From Acidobacteriota bacterium (GTDB lineage Bacteria > Acidobacteriota > Terriglobia > Bryobacterales > Bryobacteraceae): 64,000 bases of DNA. Under the pieces are notes generated by a model. It was not told the origin of the DNA. It searched no databases and worked only from the letters and a program-made list of their open reading frames with translations. The translations under genes were made by a program, and so were the position numbers. Every line of letters begins with the position of its first letter. Positions within the stretch are counted from its first letter, which is position 1. The stretch is taken from the NCBI GenBank assembly GCA_018268935.1, contig JAFDVS010000007.1:124001-188000 (forward strand), written 5' to 3'. Below are positions 35,370 to 43,798 of this stretch, one piece after another.

Positions 35370-35902
35370 CCTTGATCACTGCAACACAACGAAGCGCTTG
35401 CGATCAACTGGCTGCACGGGGCGCGGCGGAGACCTCGATATTATCGGGGGCCGCAGGCTTCGAATTCGCGCACTTTGTGGTGATGGAAGATGCGCACGCC
35501 CGTTGCTTCGACCGGAGTGAAGCGGAGAAAGGCCCATCCGCTGTTGGCGCTGTTGTGGGTTTCGCGCGTAACGGCGCCATCAGGGTTTACGGCGAGGGCG
35601 GATAGCAATTCGGCCCCGGCGAAACCATTGGCGAGGCCGGTGACGCGCGTCCAGGTGCGATTGGCCAAAGTTGTGGTGGCAGGTGTCGTGACGTATCCGA
35701 AGAGCACACCGAACTCGAACTGGGGTAGAGGAACTGGAGTACACAGCGAGACGATTTCGGATGATGGTCCGCGATAATGGTTGTGGAATCGACGCCAAGG
35801 CCGTCAAGCAAGGACGTGACGGTGGCTTCTGCCGAATTCAAGAACAACTCCGTGAAGGGAAAGCTGGCTAAGCTGGTTTCGAGGAGCGAAAGGACGGAAA
35901 CA
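35370..35902. other. Long gap without an intact gene, between lactonase and response regulator
   Basis: About 530 bp with only a decayed coding segment on the minus strand (35441-35707, listed separately). It should also contain the promoters of the minus-strand lactonase and of the plus-strand response regulator. An open frame upstream of the response-regulator start (from 35777) encodes low-similarity sequence and is more likely leader than protein. No tRNA or terminator was recognised. Confidence 0.5.
35441..35707 (-). pseudogene. Possible remnant of an F5/8 type C (discoidin-like) carbohydrate-binding domain
   Basis: The 88-residue frame contains TLANRTWTRVTGLANGF..., GWAFLRFTPVEATGVRIFHHHKVREFEACGP. 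This resembles the last strands of a discoidin/CBM32-like domain, where an a.RVRi....vrEfev pattern closes the fold. There is no start codon with a ribosome-binding site, the frame stays open about 60 nt further upstream to about 35770 without a start, and no N-terminal part exists. I regard it as the tail of a deleted glycan-binding protein. A chance open frame is possible. Confidence 0.3.
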
Positions 35903-36535
35903 ATGAGTGATGCTGCACCCAGGATTCGAGTTCTCAGCGTCGATGATCATCCACTTTTGAGTGAAGGAATCGCGGCGATTATTAATAGCCAGCCTGATAT
36001 GGAGTTGGTGGCGCAGGCGGCCACCAGTGGGGCCGCCGTGACCAAATACCGGGAACTGAAGCCCGACGTCACCCTGATGGATCTACGGCTGCCCGATGTG
36101 AGCGGCATCGATGCATTGATCACGATACGAATGCAGTTTCCAGAGGCACGCGTGATTATGCTGACGACATTTGAAGGCGATGTCGAGATCAAACGCGCCC
36201 TGGAGGCCGGGGCTCGCGCCTACCTGTTGAAAAGCATGCCGCCGAAGGACCTGGTGGATGTGATCCGGCAGGTGCACGCCGGAAAAAAGCGAGTGCCTCC
36301 GGAAGTGGCGGCTCATCTGGCCGAGCACATGAGCGATGAAAAATTGACGGATCGGGAGGTAGAGGTCCTGCGACATGTGGCAGGAGGCAATCGAAACCGC
36401 GACATCGCAGAGCGCTTGTTCATATCCGAGGAGACGGTGAAAGTGCACCTGAAGCATGTGATGGAGAAGCTTGGAGCGAGTGACCGGACACAGGCAGTAG
36501 CTATCGGCGTGCGGCGCGGGATCATTCAACTGTAA
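35903..36535 (+). CDS. NarL/FixJ-type response regulator 1
   Basis: A 210-residue two-component regulator. The receiver domain (about 8-125) has the acidic pair D14-D15 (SVDDHPLL), phospho-acceptor D60 (VTLMDLRLPDVSG) and K110 (YLLKSM). The LuxR-type HTH (about 148-205) reads LTDREVEVLRHVAGGNRNRDIAERLFISEETVKVHLKHVMEKL. All key residues are intact. The start at 35903 gives the standard length. It is followed 81 bp later by a homologous regulator with an altered receiver and, further on, by a histidine kinase. Confidence 0.92.
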   Translation: MSDAAPRIRVLSVDDHPLLSEGIAAIINSQPDMELVAQAATSGAAVTKYRELKPDVTLMDLRLPDVSGIDALITIRMQFPEARVIMLTTFEGDVEIKRALEAGARAYLLKSMPPKDLVDVIRQVHAGKKRVPPEVAAHLAEHMSDEKLTDREVEVLRHVAGGNRNRDIAERLFISEETVKVHLKHVMEKLGASDRTQAVAIGVRRGIIQL

Positions 36536-36616
36536 ACGTCTACCTCGATTGTGGGATGCAGAAACAGTACGATTGCGTGATGCTTACGCCCATGCTGCTC
36601 TGACAGAATTTGGTGC

Positions 36617-37321
36617 ATGGCAACCGCCGCTGCGAGCATGAGCGAATTTCAGAGCCGGTCCTCAGACGGCGGGTGGAGCACCCATACGGCGCAGGCCTCC
36701 ATTCGCGTGCTGACTGTGGATCAGCACGCATTAGTGCGCGAAGGGATCGCGGCAATTCTCAACAGGGCAACAGACCTTCGAATCGTAGCGGAAGCGGCCA
36801 CGGGCGAGGAAGCGATCGCCATGTGCCGCGACTATCGTCCGGACATTGTGACACTGGACCTGGTGCTTCCGGACATGACCGGGGCGCAAGCGGTTCGGCG
36901 GATTCTGGACGAGACCCCGGGCGTGCGAGTGGTAGCGGTGACAGCGGCGCCCGGAGACATCAGTATTCTACGCGCACTGGAGGCGGGAGTTCGCGGACTT
37001 GTACTGAAGGCGATGGCACACGGCGAACTGCCACAGACACTTCGCCAGGTGCATGCTGGGCGCAAAGTGATCCCCCGTCAAGTGGCATCGAAACTGGCCG
37101 AGTATTTAGGTGATGAAGGACTGACGCGGCGCGAGTTGCAGGTTCTGGAACTGGTCGCGCAAGGCAATCGCAACAAGCAGATTGCCGGGCTGCTTTCCAT
37201 TGCGGATGAGACCGTGCGCATGCACATGAAGAATATCCTGGGCAAGCTGCGTGCTAACGATCGGACACACGCGGTGACGATTGCTCTGGCACGTGGTTTT
37301 TTTCCACTTCATTTGCTCTAA
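36617..37321 (+). CDS. NarL/FixJ-type response regulator 2 with altered acidic pocket
   Basis: A 234-residue homolog of the preceding regulator. Phospho-acceptor D81 (IVTLDLVLPDMTG) and K131 (GLVLKAMAHG) are present, but the acidic pair is D35-Q36 (TVDQHALV), so Mg2+ binding may be weakened. The HTH (about 168-228) is LTRRELQVLELVAQGNRNKQIAGLLSIADETVRMHMKNIL. An N-terminal extension of about 28 residues precedes the receiver. The pair probably arose by duplication. A stem-loop overlaps its stop codon. Confidence 0.9.
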   Translation: MATAAASMSEFQSRSSDGGWSTHTAQASIRVLTVDQHALVREGIAAILNRATDLRIVAEAATGEEAIAMCRDYRPDIVTLDLVLPDMTGAQAVRRILDETPGVRVVAVTAAPGDISILRALEAGVRGLVLKAMAHGELPQTLRQVHAGRKVIPRQVASKLAEYLGDEGLTRRELQVLELVAQGNRNKQIAGLLSIADETVRMHMKNILGKLRANDRTHAVTIALARGFFPLHLL

Positions 37322-37335
37322 CTCGAAAGAGTTAG
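37318..37335 (+). terminator. GAAA-tetraloop hairpin at the end of response regulator 2
   Basis: CTAACTC (37318-37324), loop GAAA, GAGTTAG (37329-37335): a perfect 7-bp stem with a stable GNRA tetraloop that includes the TAA stop. Only a weak T-rich stretch (GTTCGTTCT) follows. It may attenuate transcription into the adaptor/channel gene block or stabilise the regulator mRNA. Confidence 0.5.
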
Positions 37336-37394
37336 GTTCGTTCTGGCACCGTTTGGGATGTTCTTCCGGTTCTCTCGCCGCATATTCTGTTTCC

Positions 37395-37826
37395 ATGCCA
37401 GAGGTAAACAGTGCTGGATTGGAACTTTTGTGGTGGAGACCTTTTCTGGCAGCCGTGTTGCTGGCCGGAGATAGGGAATCAGCGGAGATCGCAGTGTTGC
37501 GGAGCCTGCGCGAATTGCCTGCAGGTGGCATCGATACGTACTCACTCCTGGTCGGCTCCGTCGCCGAGGCACTGAGGATGCAGAGGGAATTTCAGGCAAT
37601 TGATGAAAGATCGGGCGCGGACTCATCGTTCCTTCCTGATGCACTCGGACAGGTGATGCACCTGGCGCCGTTGCCGCGATCGTGTTTCGTGTTACGCACC
37701 CTGGAGGGATTGCCCAGGGAAATCTGTGCGTCCATGCTGGGCATCGACGCTGAGGCTGTGGATCACCATGCCGGAATGGCCGCCATATCCCTGGCGGAAT
37801 CGAGTGAGAAGGACGGAGCGCGATGA
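37395..37826 (+). CDS. Small protein resembling sigma-70 region 4
   Basis: A 143-residue protein. The C-terminal part (LPRSCFVLRTLEGLPREICASMLGIDAEAVDHHAG) resembles region 4 of ECF sigma factors (LP..Rxxf.Lr..EGls..EiA..LGis...V). There is no region 2 with a -10 recognition helix, so it is unlikely to be a complete sigma factor; a regulatory DNA-binding role is an inference. The N-terminal part (SAGLELLWWRPFLAAVLLAGDRESAEIAVLRSLRELP) is helical. The stop overlaps the next gene by 4 nt (ATGA). No clear ribosome-binding site; start uncertain. Confidence 0.5.
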   Translation: MPEVNSAGLELLWWRPFLAAVLLAGDRESAEIAVLRSLRELPAGGIDTYSLLVGSVAEALRMQREFQAIDERSGADSSFLPDALGQVMHLAPLPRSCFVLRTLEGLPREICASMLGIDAEAVDHHAGMAAISLAESSEKDGAR

Positions 37827-39229
37827 CGATTCGTAGTAAATGGATGCGTGGGATCGCCGTGACACTGGTGGTCGCATCATTGGTGATGGAAGCAGGCTGC
37901 GCCGGGGCAGATAAGCAGGCAATAGCGAAACAGCCGCCGATGAAGTTCCCTGTCACAGCGGTTGCGGTGCAAACGAGATCCGTTCCGATCTTCCAGGAAT
38001 TCATCGGTGCGACATTCGCCTTGGACACCATCCAGGTCAACTCGCGGGTCAACCGATATATCGAGAAGTGGCTGTTCCGGCCTGGAGATTTTGTAAAACA
38101 AGGCCAGTTGCTGTACGTGATCGACCAGCGCACGTATCGGGCGGAGGTGCAGCGGGTGGAGGCAGAGGCGGCGAGAGTGGAGGCGCAACTGGTGTTGGCG
38201 CGCGAAGGAGTTGACGTACTGCGCGCGGAGTCGGAACTGGCGCAGGCCGAGGCTTCGCTGATCAAAGCCGAGCAGGACGTGGCGCGTGTGCGGCCGCTGG
38301 TGAAGGAGAAAGCGCTTCCAGAACAGGACCTGGACGCGGTGCTGGCCAACCATCGCATTGCGCAGAACAACTACCGGGCCCGCGAAGCGAACGTACACCA
38401 GCTTCGGCTGACACAAAAGACGAGCATCCAGCAGGCGGAGGCCGGGAAGCAAGCAGTGAAGGCCGCGTTGACACAGGCGCCATTGGACCTCAGCTTCACG
38501 GAAATCCGGGCTGTGGCGGATGGGCGCATTGGCGAGACGAGGATTCAGGTGGGAGGGCTCGCGGCCGCCAATTCGCCGACACCACTGACTTTGATCAGCC
38601 CGCTGGATCCGATTTATGTCGAGTTCACCGTGACGGAACGGGACTATCTGGACTACGCGATGGATCAGAACAGGAAAGGAACCACGGCGCGGGAAGCACT
38701 GAAGAAGGTGCCGTTGGAGTTGCTCCTGGCGGACGGCTCAGTGTATCCGCAACGTGGGGAGTTTCGATTCGCTGACAGGGCGGTGGATGGGCAGACTGGG
38801 ACATTGAAGTTGATCGGGGCCTTTCCTAATCCGAACCGGCTGTTGCTTCCCGGCCCGGGGGTGGCCGCGCCGATCTTCAACTCCGGCGCCTTGCGAGCCA
38901 ACGTGCGCGCGGCTAAGGTGGCGGCCGAAGCGGCGATCATTCAGCTCGAACGCACGTTTCAGGTGGCGTTGCGAGAAACGTCGGATTCGCTGATCGGGGT
39001 AAGTAAGACCAGGGAGCGGCGGCTGGATCAGGAGCGCCTGCTGGTCGCCGTACGCGAGGCGAACAGGCTATCGAGGCTTCTTTATGAAGGCGGGGTCTCA
39101 AGCTACCTGCAAGTGCTGGACACCGATCGAAACCTGTTTGATGCGGAGGTCGCTATGGCACAACTGCAGCGGGAAGAACTGCTCGCCGTGGTTCGTCTGT
39201 ATCGTGCGTTAGGAGGTGGCTGGCAATGA
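37823..39229 (+). CDS. Chimeric protein: RND periplasmic adaptor N-part joined to outer-membrane channel C-part
   Basis: A lipoprotein of 468 residues (lipobox VMEAGC, Cys26). Residues about 40-345 follow an AcrA/HlyD-type adaptor: FIGATFALDTIQVNSRVNRYI barrel, RPGDFVKQGQLLYVID lipoyl half, alpha-hairpin about 105-215, then DGRIGETRIQVGGL, TLISPLDPIYVEFTVTE and GTLKLIGAFPNPNRLLLPG. From about 348 on the sequence is that of a TolC/NodT-family channel: PIFNSGALRANVRAAKVAAEA, TFQVALRETSDSLIG, LLYEGGVSSYLQVLDTDRNLFDAEV and the terminal YRALGGGWQ, nearly the same ending as the intact channel at 54315-55709. The rest of the adaptor, the whole pump and the channel N-part are missing. An in-frame deletion fusing the first and last genes of an efflux operon explains this best. 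It cannot form a normal trimeric channel. Confidence 0.8.
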   Translation: MTIRSKWMRGIAVTLVVASLVMEAGCAGADKQAIAKQPPMKFPVTAVAVQTRSVPIFQEFIGATFALDTIQVNSRVNRYIEKWLFRPGDFVKQGQLLYVIDQRTYRAEVQRVEAEAARVEAQLVLAREGVDVLRAESELAQAEASLIKAEQDVARVRPLVKEKALPEQDLDAVLANHRIAQNNYRAREANVHQLRLTQKTSIQQAEAGKQAVKAALTQAPLDLSFTEIRAVADGRIGETRIQVGGLAAANSPTPLTLISPLDPIYVEFTVTERDYLDYAMDQNRKGTTAREALKKVPLELLLADGSVYPQRGEFRFADRAVDGQTGTLKLIGAFPNPNRLLLPGPGVAAPIFNSGALRANVRAAKVAAEAAIIQLERTFQVALRETSDSLIGVSKTRERRLDQERLLVAVREANRLSRLLYEGGVSSYLQVLDTDRNLFDAEVAMAQLQREELLAVVRLYRALGGGWQ

Positions 39230-39254
39230 GTCGCGAATTGCTACGCTGGAGCCA

Positions 39255-40910
39255 ATGAGGAAGCCGTATATTCTAGCGATCGATGACGACATCTCGGTTC
39301 TGCGGGCCGTGGAACGCGACCTGAAGAACCGGTTCGCCGCAAACTTTCGAGTGCTTGCTATTGACTCACCGCACAAGGCACTCGATACGGTCCGGCAGCT
39401 CACGGCGCGCGGTGATCGTATTGCACTCTTCCTGGCAGACCAACGCATGCCGCTGATGAGCGGTACGGAGTTTCTGGAACAATCGGCGGCTTTACAGCCG
39501 GCGGCGCGCAGAGTGTTGCTGACCGCCTATGCCGATTCCAGCGCGGCCATCGATGCGATCAACAAGGTGAAGCTGCACCACTATCTGCTGAAGCCATGGG
39601 CGCCGCCCGAGCAGAACTTCTATCCGGTGCTTGCCGATCAACTGGACGACTGGCAGGCAGGCAACGCTGAATCGTTCGAGGGAGCATATATTGTGGGGAC
39701 GCGATGGGCTCCGGATACGCATCGCCTCAAGGATTTCTTTGCCAAGAGCCAGATTCCGTACCGGTGGATGGAGCCGGACGCGGTGGAGGAGCCGCGCGTT
39801 CGTGCGGCGCTGAACGGGCGCGGGGAAACACCCGCGGTGATCTTTCCGGACGGCACCGTGCTGGAACGCCCGGCACTATCGCAAGTTGCCGAAAAGTTGG
39901 GGTTGGCCATGACACCCAGCCGCAGCTTCTACGACGTTGTTGTGATCGGCGCCGGACCGGCCGGGCTTGCCTGCGCGCTCTACTGCAGCACGGAGGGGTT
40001 AAAGACCGTGATGGTGGAGCGGGAAGCGGCAGGCGGCCAGGCAGGGCTTAGCTCTCGTATTGAAAACTATCTCGGGTTTCCTTCGGGCCTGAGTGGAGCC
40101 GATTTGGCGAGGCGTGGAGTGACACAGGTGCGGCGTTTCGGAACGGAAGTGCTGGCGCCGGCCGAGGCTGTGGGTTTGAAAGTCGAAGGAGAATACCGTG
40201 TCGTGCAGCTGTCCAACGGACAGGAGTTGGCTGCGCACAGTATTGTGATTGCCAGCGGCGTACAGTGGCGCCGGTTGGATATACCGGGCATGGATCGGCT
40301 GTCCGGAGCCGGGGTGTATTACGGCGCGGCGATTACTGAATCTTCTTCCTGCAAGGACGAGGATGTGTACATCGTGGGAGGCGCGAACTCGGCTGGTCAG
40401 GCAGCGGTGCATTTTTCCGAGATTGCGCGATCGGTGTGCATGATCGTGCGCGGCGATGCCCTGTCCAAATCAATGTCGCACTACCTGGTGGAGCGCATCC
40501 AGACTATTCCCAACATCTCTGTCATCCCCAACTCCGAGGTTGTCGCGGTAGAAGGCACAGACCGGTTGGAACGGATTACCGTGCGGCGCCATGACACCGG
40601 AGCGCAAGAGGATCTACGGGCCGGTGCGCTGTTCATCTTTATTGGCGCGGAGCCGCATAGCGAATGGCTGGAAGGTGTACTGGATCGGGACAGGAAAGGT
40701 TTTCTGGTAACAGGGGCAAACCTGCTTCGCAATGGAAAGCGGCCGCAGGGATGGCAACTGGACCGCGATCCGTATTTACTGGAAACCAACGTTCCCGGTG
40801 TGTTTGCTGTCGGCGATATCCGCGACGGAGCAGTGCGGCGCGTGGCGAACAGCGTGGGCGAGGGATCAATCGTCCTCTATTTCATCCGCCAGTATATGCG
40901 CAACAGGTGA
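39255..40910 (+). CDS. Receiver domain / Grx-like / thioredoxin-reductase-like flavoprotein fusion
   Basis: A 551-residue fusion. The receiver (1-130) has D10-D11-D12, phospho-acceptor D62 (LFLADQRMPLMSG) and K113 (YLLKPW). The middle segment (140-215, GAYIVGTRWAPDTHRLKDFF..SQIPYRWME) is a thioredoxin/glutaredoxin-like fold without CxxC. The flavoprotein part (225-551) has FAD motif GAGPAGLA (232-239), GGQAGLSSRIENYLGFPSG, NAD(P)H motif GGANSAG (375-381) and the terminal FAD block FAVGDIRDGAVRRVANSVGEG. The usual CATC dithiol of thioredoxin reductase is absent; YYGAAITESSSC stands there. It likely couples phosphorylation to a flavin redox reaction or ferredoxin/quinone-type partner. The kinase gene follows by 7 nt and is the probable partner. 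Confidence 0.85.
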   Translation: MRKPYILAIDDDISVLRAVERDLKNRFAANFRVLAIDSPHKALDTVRQLTARGDRIALFLADQRMPLMSGTEFLEQSAALQPAARRVLLTAYADSSAAIDAINKVKLHHYLLKPWAPPEQNFYPVLADQLDDWQAGNAESFEGAYIVGTRWAPDTHRLKDFFAKSQIPYRWMEPDAVEEPRVRAALNGRGETPAVIFPDGTVLERPALSQVAEKLGLAMTPSRSFYDVVVIGAGPAGLACALYCSTEGLKTVMVEREAAGGQAGLSSRIENYLGFPSGLSGADLARRGVTQVRRFGTEVLAPAEAVGLKVEGEYRVVQLSNGQELAAHSIVIASGVQWRRLDIPGMDRLSGAGVYYGAAITESSSCKDEDVYIVGGANSAGQAAVHFSEIARSVCMIVRGDALSKSMSHYLVERIQTIPNISVIPNSEVVAVEGTDRLERITVRRHDTGAQEDLRAGALFIFIGAEPHSEWLEGVLDRDRKGFLVTGANLLRNGKRPQGWQLDRDPYLLETNVPGVFAVGDIRDGAVRRVANSVGEGSIVLYFIRQYMRNR

Positions 40911-40917
40911 GACCCGG

Positions 40918-42315
40918 ATGCCAGAACCCATTGCTGCCGCGGAGTTGATGCGCATGCCCCTTTTCGAGGGCGAAGGGGTTGACGCGATTGAGTGGATTGC
41001 CGCAAGGATGCAGATGCGGTCGTTCGATGCCGGAGAAAATGTGCTGGCGGACGGAGACCCGGCGCGCGAGATGATCATTGTGCTCGAAGGCGAGATTCAT
41101 TTGCAGCGCAGCGGCACGGATAGAATCCTGGTGATACCAGCGGGGCAGGCTACGGGGCTGCTGCCGTTCTCCCGCATGAGGACGTGGGGCGCCCGCGGGT
41201 GGGCAACACAACCACTGCGGTTGGCCACGCTGGACGCGGAACATTTCCGCGAACTGGTGTATCGCGCTCCGGTCTTAGCGCAGAAGCTGGTGAGTGAGAT
41301 GACCGATCGCACCCGCGAGATCACACGCTATGAGGAGAGTTCCAACCGCCTTCTGGCATTGGGTAAGCTCGCCGCGGGCCTGGCTCATGAGCTGAATAAT
41401 CCCGCGGCCGCGGCGGTGCGATCATCTGCACGTTTGCGCGAGTTGCTGAATGAACGAAGAAAGTACGTGCTGGCGTTCCGCACGACAGTGTTGCCCGCCG
41501 AAGCGCGGGAAATCATGGATGTGTTGGGAGAGAGCATTCACAACTGCTCCTCTTCGCCGGGCCTCATCGACCCGCTGGAACGGGACGACCGGGAATCGGC
41601 CATGAGCGATTGGCTGGAGTCGCGGGGCGTGCCGGCGGAACTGGCCTCAGGACTAGTGGATGCCGGGATTCGGCCGGAGCAACTTGCTCCGCTCGCGGAC
41701 TACTTGTCGGTTGAGATGACCACGGCTGGGTTGCGAATTTTCACAACGGACCACGAGATTCTGTGCCTGAGCCGTGAGTTGGAAGAAGCCTCGCAGCGCA
41801 TCTCGGAGCTGGTTCGGGCCGTCAAGTCGTATTCGTACATGGACCAGAGTACGGTTACCGATGTCGATGTGGAGGCTGGCCTGGACGCGACGCTGCGCAT
41901 GTTCCAGCATCAACTGAAGCACGGTGTCCACGTGGTGCGTGACTTCTGCCGCCGGTTGCCTCTCATCCGGGCCAATGGAGGGGAACTCAATCAGGTTTGG
42001 ACCAACCTGATTGACAACGCTTTGGATGCGATGGAGACCCTGCCGCCGGCAACCGCGCGAAAGCTGTCTGTCACGACACTGTTGGAGAGAAACGGAATTC
42101 TGGTGGAGATAGGGGACAACGGTCCAGGCATCCCCGCGGAGGTGGAGAACCGGATCTTCGAACCGTTCTTCACCACGAAGCAGGTTGGGGAAGGAACGGG
42201 GCTAGGGCTGGACATTGTGCAGCGTATTGTGCGAAACCACCGTGGATCCATTCGTGTCACTTCTGTGCCGGGGAGTACGGTGTTTCAGGTGCGGCTGCCG
42301 TTGCATCGAGTATAG
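40918..42315 (+). CDS. Cyclic-nucleotide-domain histidine kinase
   Basis: A soluble histidine kinase of 465 residues. An N-terminal CRP/cNMP-like domain (about 12-130, FEGEGVDAIEWIAARM...VLADGDPAREMIIVLEGEIHL) is followed by an H-box with His157 (LAAGLAHELNNPAAAAV). The HATPase part has N box NQVWTNLIDNALDAM, G1 DNGPGIP, F box IFEPFFTTK and G2 GEGTGLGLDIVQ. About 240 residues between the H and N boxes contain an unusual insert (about 170-310). It forms a conserved-looking pair with the receiver/flavoprotein upstream. The ATG at 40918 follows the previous stop by 7 nt. Confidence 0.88.
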   Translation: MPEPIAAAELMRMPLFEGEGVDAIEWIAARMQMRSFDAGENVLADGDPAREMIIVLEGEIHLQRSGTDRILVIPAGQATGLLPFSRMRTWGARGWATQPLRLATLDAEHFRELVYRAPVLAQKLVSEMTDRTREITRYEESSNRLLALGKLAAGLAHELNNPAAAAVRSSARLRELLNERRKYVLAFRTTVLPAEAREIMDVLGESIHNCSSSPGLIDPLERDDRESAMSDWLESRGVPAELASGLVDAGIRPEQLAPLADYLSVEMTTAGLRIFTTDHEILCLSRELEEASQRISELVRAVKSYSYMDQSTVTDVDVEAGLDATLRMFQHQLKHGVHVVRDFCRRLPLIRANGGELNQVWTNLIDNALDAMETLPPATARKLSVTTLLERNGILVEIGDNGPGIPAEVENRIFEPFFTTKQVGEGTGLGLDIVQRIVRNHRGSIRVTSVPGSTVFQVRLPLHRV

Positions 42316-42469
42316 GTGCGGGCAGTCAGTACCTCGAAGGTGGTAGCAACTGGCACATACGAAAGTGGAGGATAAAAAGCCTTCTATCGCGTGATGGATT
42401 CTTCTTGGGTTCGCAGCAAACTGGGAATGGAATGATTGCCGGAGCGGTAACGAAATCAAGGAGAGAGCA
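42316..42469. other. Intergenic region before the alpha/beta hydrolase gene
   Basis: There is no gene here. AAGGAGAG directly precedes the ATG at 42470. No convincing -35/-10 pair, sigma-54 element or terminator was identified, although the gap probably holds a promoter because the kinase operon ends here. Confidence 0.35.
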
Positions 42470-43294
42470 ATGCATGAAGTAACGGTGAAGGACGGCACGC
42501 GCATCCATTACAAGGATTGGGGCGCGGGACAGCCAGTGGTGCTGAGTCACGGCTGGCCTCTTAACGCCGACAGTTGGGAAAGCCAGATGATGCACCTGGC
42601 CGGCAACGGATTTCGCGTCATCGCGCACGACCGCCGCGGGCACGGACGTTCCAGTCAGCCCTGGCATGGGAATGAGATGAACACGTATGCCGCCGATCTC
42701 GCGGCGCTGATCGAGACGCTTGATCTGAAGCACGCCATTGTCATCGGGTTCTCGACCGGAGGTGGAGAGGTGGCACGCTACATTGGGTGCTACGGCACGA
42801 AGCGCGTAGCTAAGGCGGGGCTGATCAGCGCGGTGCCGCCTCTGATGGTGAAGACGGAGGCCAATCCGGACGGTCTGCCTATCGATGTGTTTGACGGCTT
42901 GCGCGCCGCCTCGATCGCCAACCGGTCCCAGTTGTATCGGGATCTGGCAAGTGGGCCGTTCTTCGGTTTCAATCGCCCCGGCGCGAAGCCGTCGCAGGGT
43001 ATCATTGACGCGTTCTGGATGCAGGGGATGATGTCCGGGCACAAAAATGCCTATGACTGCATCCAGGCATTCTCCGAAACCGACTTCACCGAGGATCTGA
43101 AGAGGTTTGACGTTCCCACCCTGATTCTGCATGGGGATGATGATCAGATAGTTCCGATCGGAGCGGCGGCACTGGCTTCGGCCAAACTCGTGAGGAATGC
43201 AACGCTGAAGGTTTATCCTGGAGCGCCGCACGGTATTACAGACACGCACAAGAACGAACTGAACAGCGATCTGCTGGCCTTTTGCCGGAGCTGA
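42470..43294 (+). CDS. Alpha/beta hydrolase, non-heme chloroperoxidase/esterase type
   Basis: A 274-residue hydrolase with the arylesterase/cofactor-free haloperoxidase pattern: [16 protein letters not shown] (oxyanion hole), [17 protein letters not shown], nucleophile elbow [13 protein letters not shown] with the Ser, the Asp in [12 protein letters not shown] and the catalytic His in [10 protein letters not shown]. There is no signal peptide. Such enzymes hydrolyse small esters or lactones and can perhydrolyse acids with peroxide. A strong AAGGAGAG site precedes the start. The next gene begins 25 nt later and may share its transcript. Confidence 0.88.
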   Translation: MHEVTVKDGTRIHYKDWGAGQPVVLSHGWPLNADSWESQMMHLAGNGFRVIAHDRRGHGRSSQPWHGNEMNTYAADLAALIETLDLKHAIVIGFSTGGGEVARYIGCYGTKRVAKAGLISAVPPLMVKTEANPDGLPIDVFDGLRAASIANRSQLYRDLASGPFFGFNRPGAKPSQGIIDAFWMQGMMSGHKNAYDCIQAFSETDFTEDLKRFDVPTLILHGDDDQIVPIGAAALASAKLVRNATLKVYPGAPHGITDTHKNELNSDLLAFCRS

Positions 43295-43319
43295 TACGCC
43301 GCAGTGAGAAAGGAACGCC

Positions 43320-43793
43320 ATGACACTTGTTCTGATTCACGTATTGATCAGCCTCGCGGGCATCGCCTCAGGTTTTGTGGTGATGAGGGGTTGGCTTGGC
43401 GGAAAGAGGATGGAAGGCTGGACGAACTTCTTTCTGGTGAGCAACGTCGCAACGAATCTCTCGGGATTCATCCTGCCGGCCGAACGTATTCTCCCATCGC
43501 ATATCGTGGGGATTCTATCGATGGTGGCTCTTGCACTGGCCTTCGCGGCGCGAAAGCATCTGCACACCAGCGGCGCATGGCGGCGAACCTATATCGCCGC
43601 GTCGGCGTTCGCTTTGTACCTCAATGTATTTGTCGCGGTGGTGCAGGCTTTCCAGAAAATTCCCACCCTTCGCGCTCTGGCTCCGACTCAATCGGAACCG
43701 CCATTTCTGGTTGCGCAACTTGCTGTGCTGAGCCTCTTCGTGGGATTAGGGATTGTGGCTACACAACGGTTCCGGCTGGTTCAGGGGAATTGA
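43320..43793 (+). CDS. Small integral membrane protein of unknown function
   Basis: A 157-residue protein with about four hydrophobic helices (LIHVLISLAGIASGFVVM, FFLVSNVATNLSGFILP, IVGILSMVALALAFAARK, YIAASAFALYLNVFVAVVQAF, plus LAVLSLFVGLGIVATQ). There is a His near the first helix and another after the third (ARKHLHTSG). No family could be named with confidence. AAGGA precedes the ATG. It ends 5 nt from the converging PPC-domain gene. Confidence 0.7.
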   Translation: MTLVLIHVLISLAGIASGFVVMRGWLGGKRMEGWTNFFLVSNVATNLSGFILPAERILPSHIVGILSMVALALAFAARKHLHTSGAWRRTYIAASAFALYLNVFVAVVQAFQKIPTLRALAPTQSEPPFLVAQLAVLSLFVGLGIVATQRFRLVQGN

Positions 43794-43798
43794 TTCTC

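Noticed and set aside
42347..42365. TGGCAC-containing sequence considered as a sigma-54 promoter of the hydrolase gene
   Set aside because: The GC of the -12 element is absent at the required 10-nt distance from the GG.
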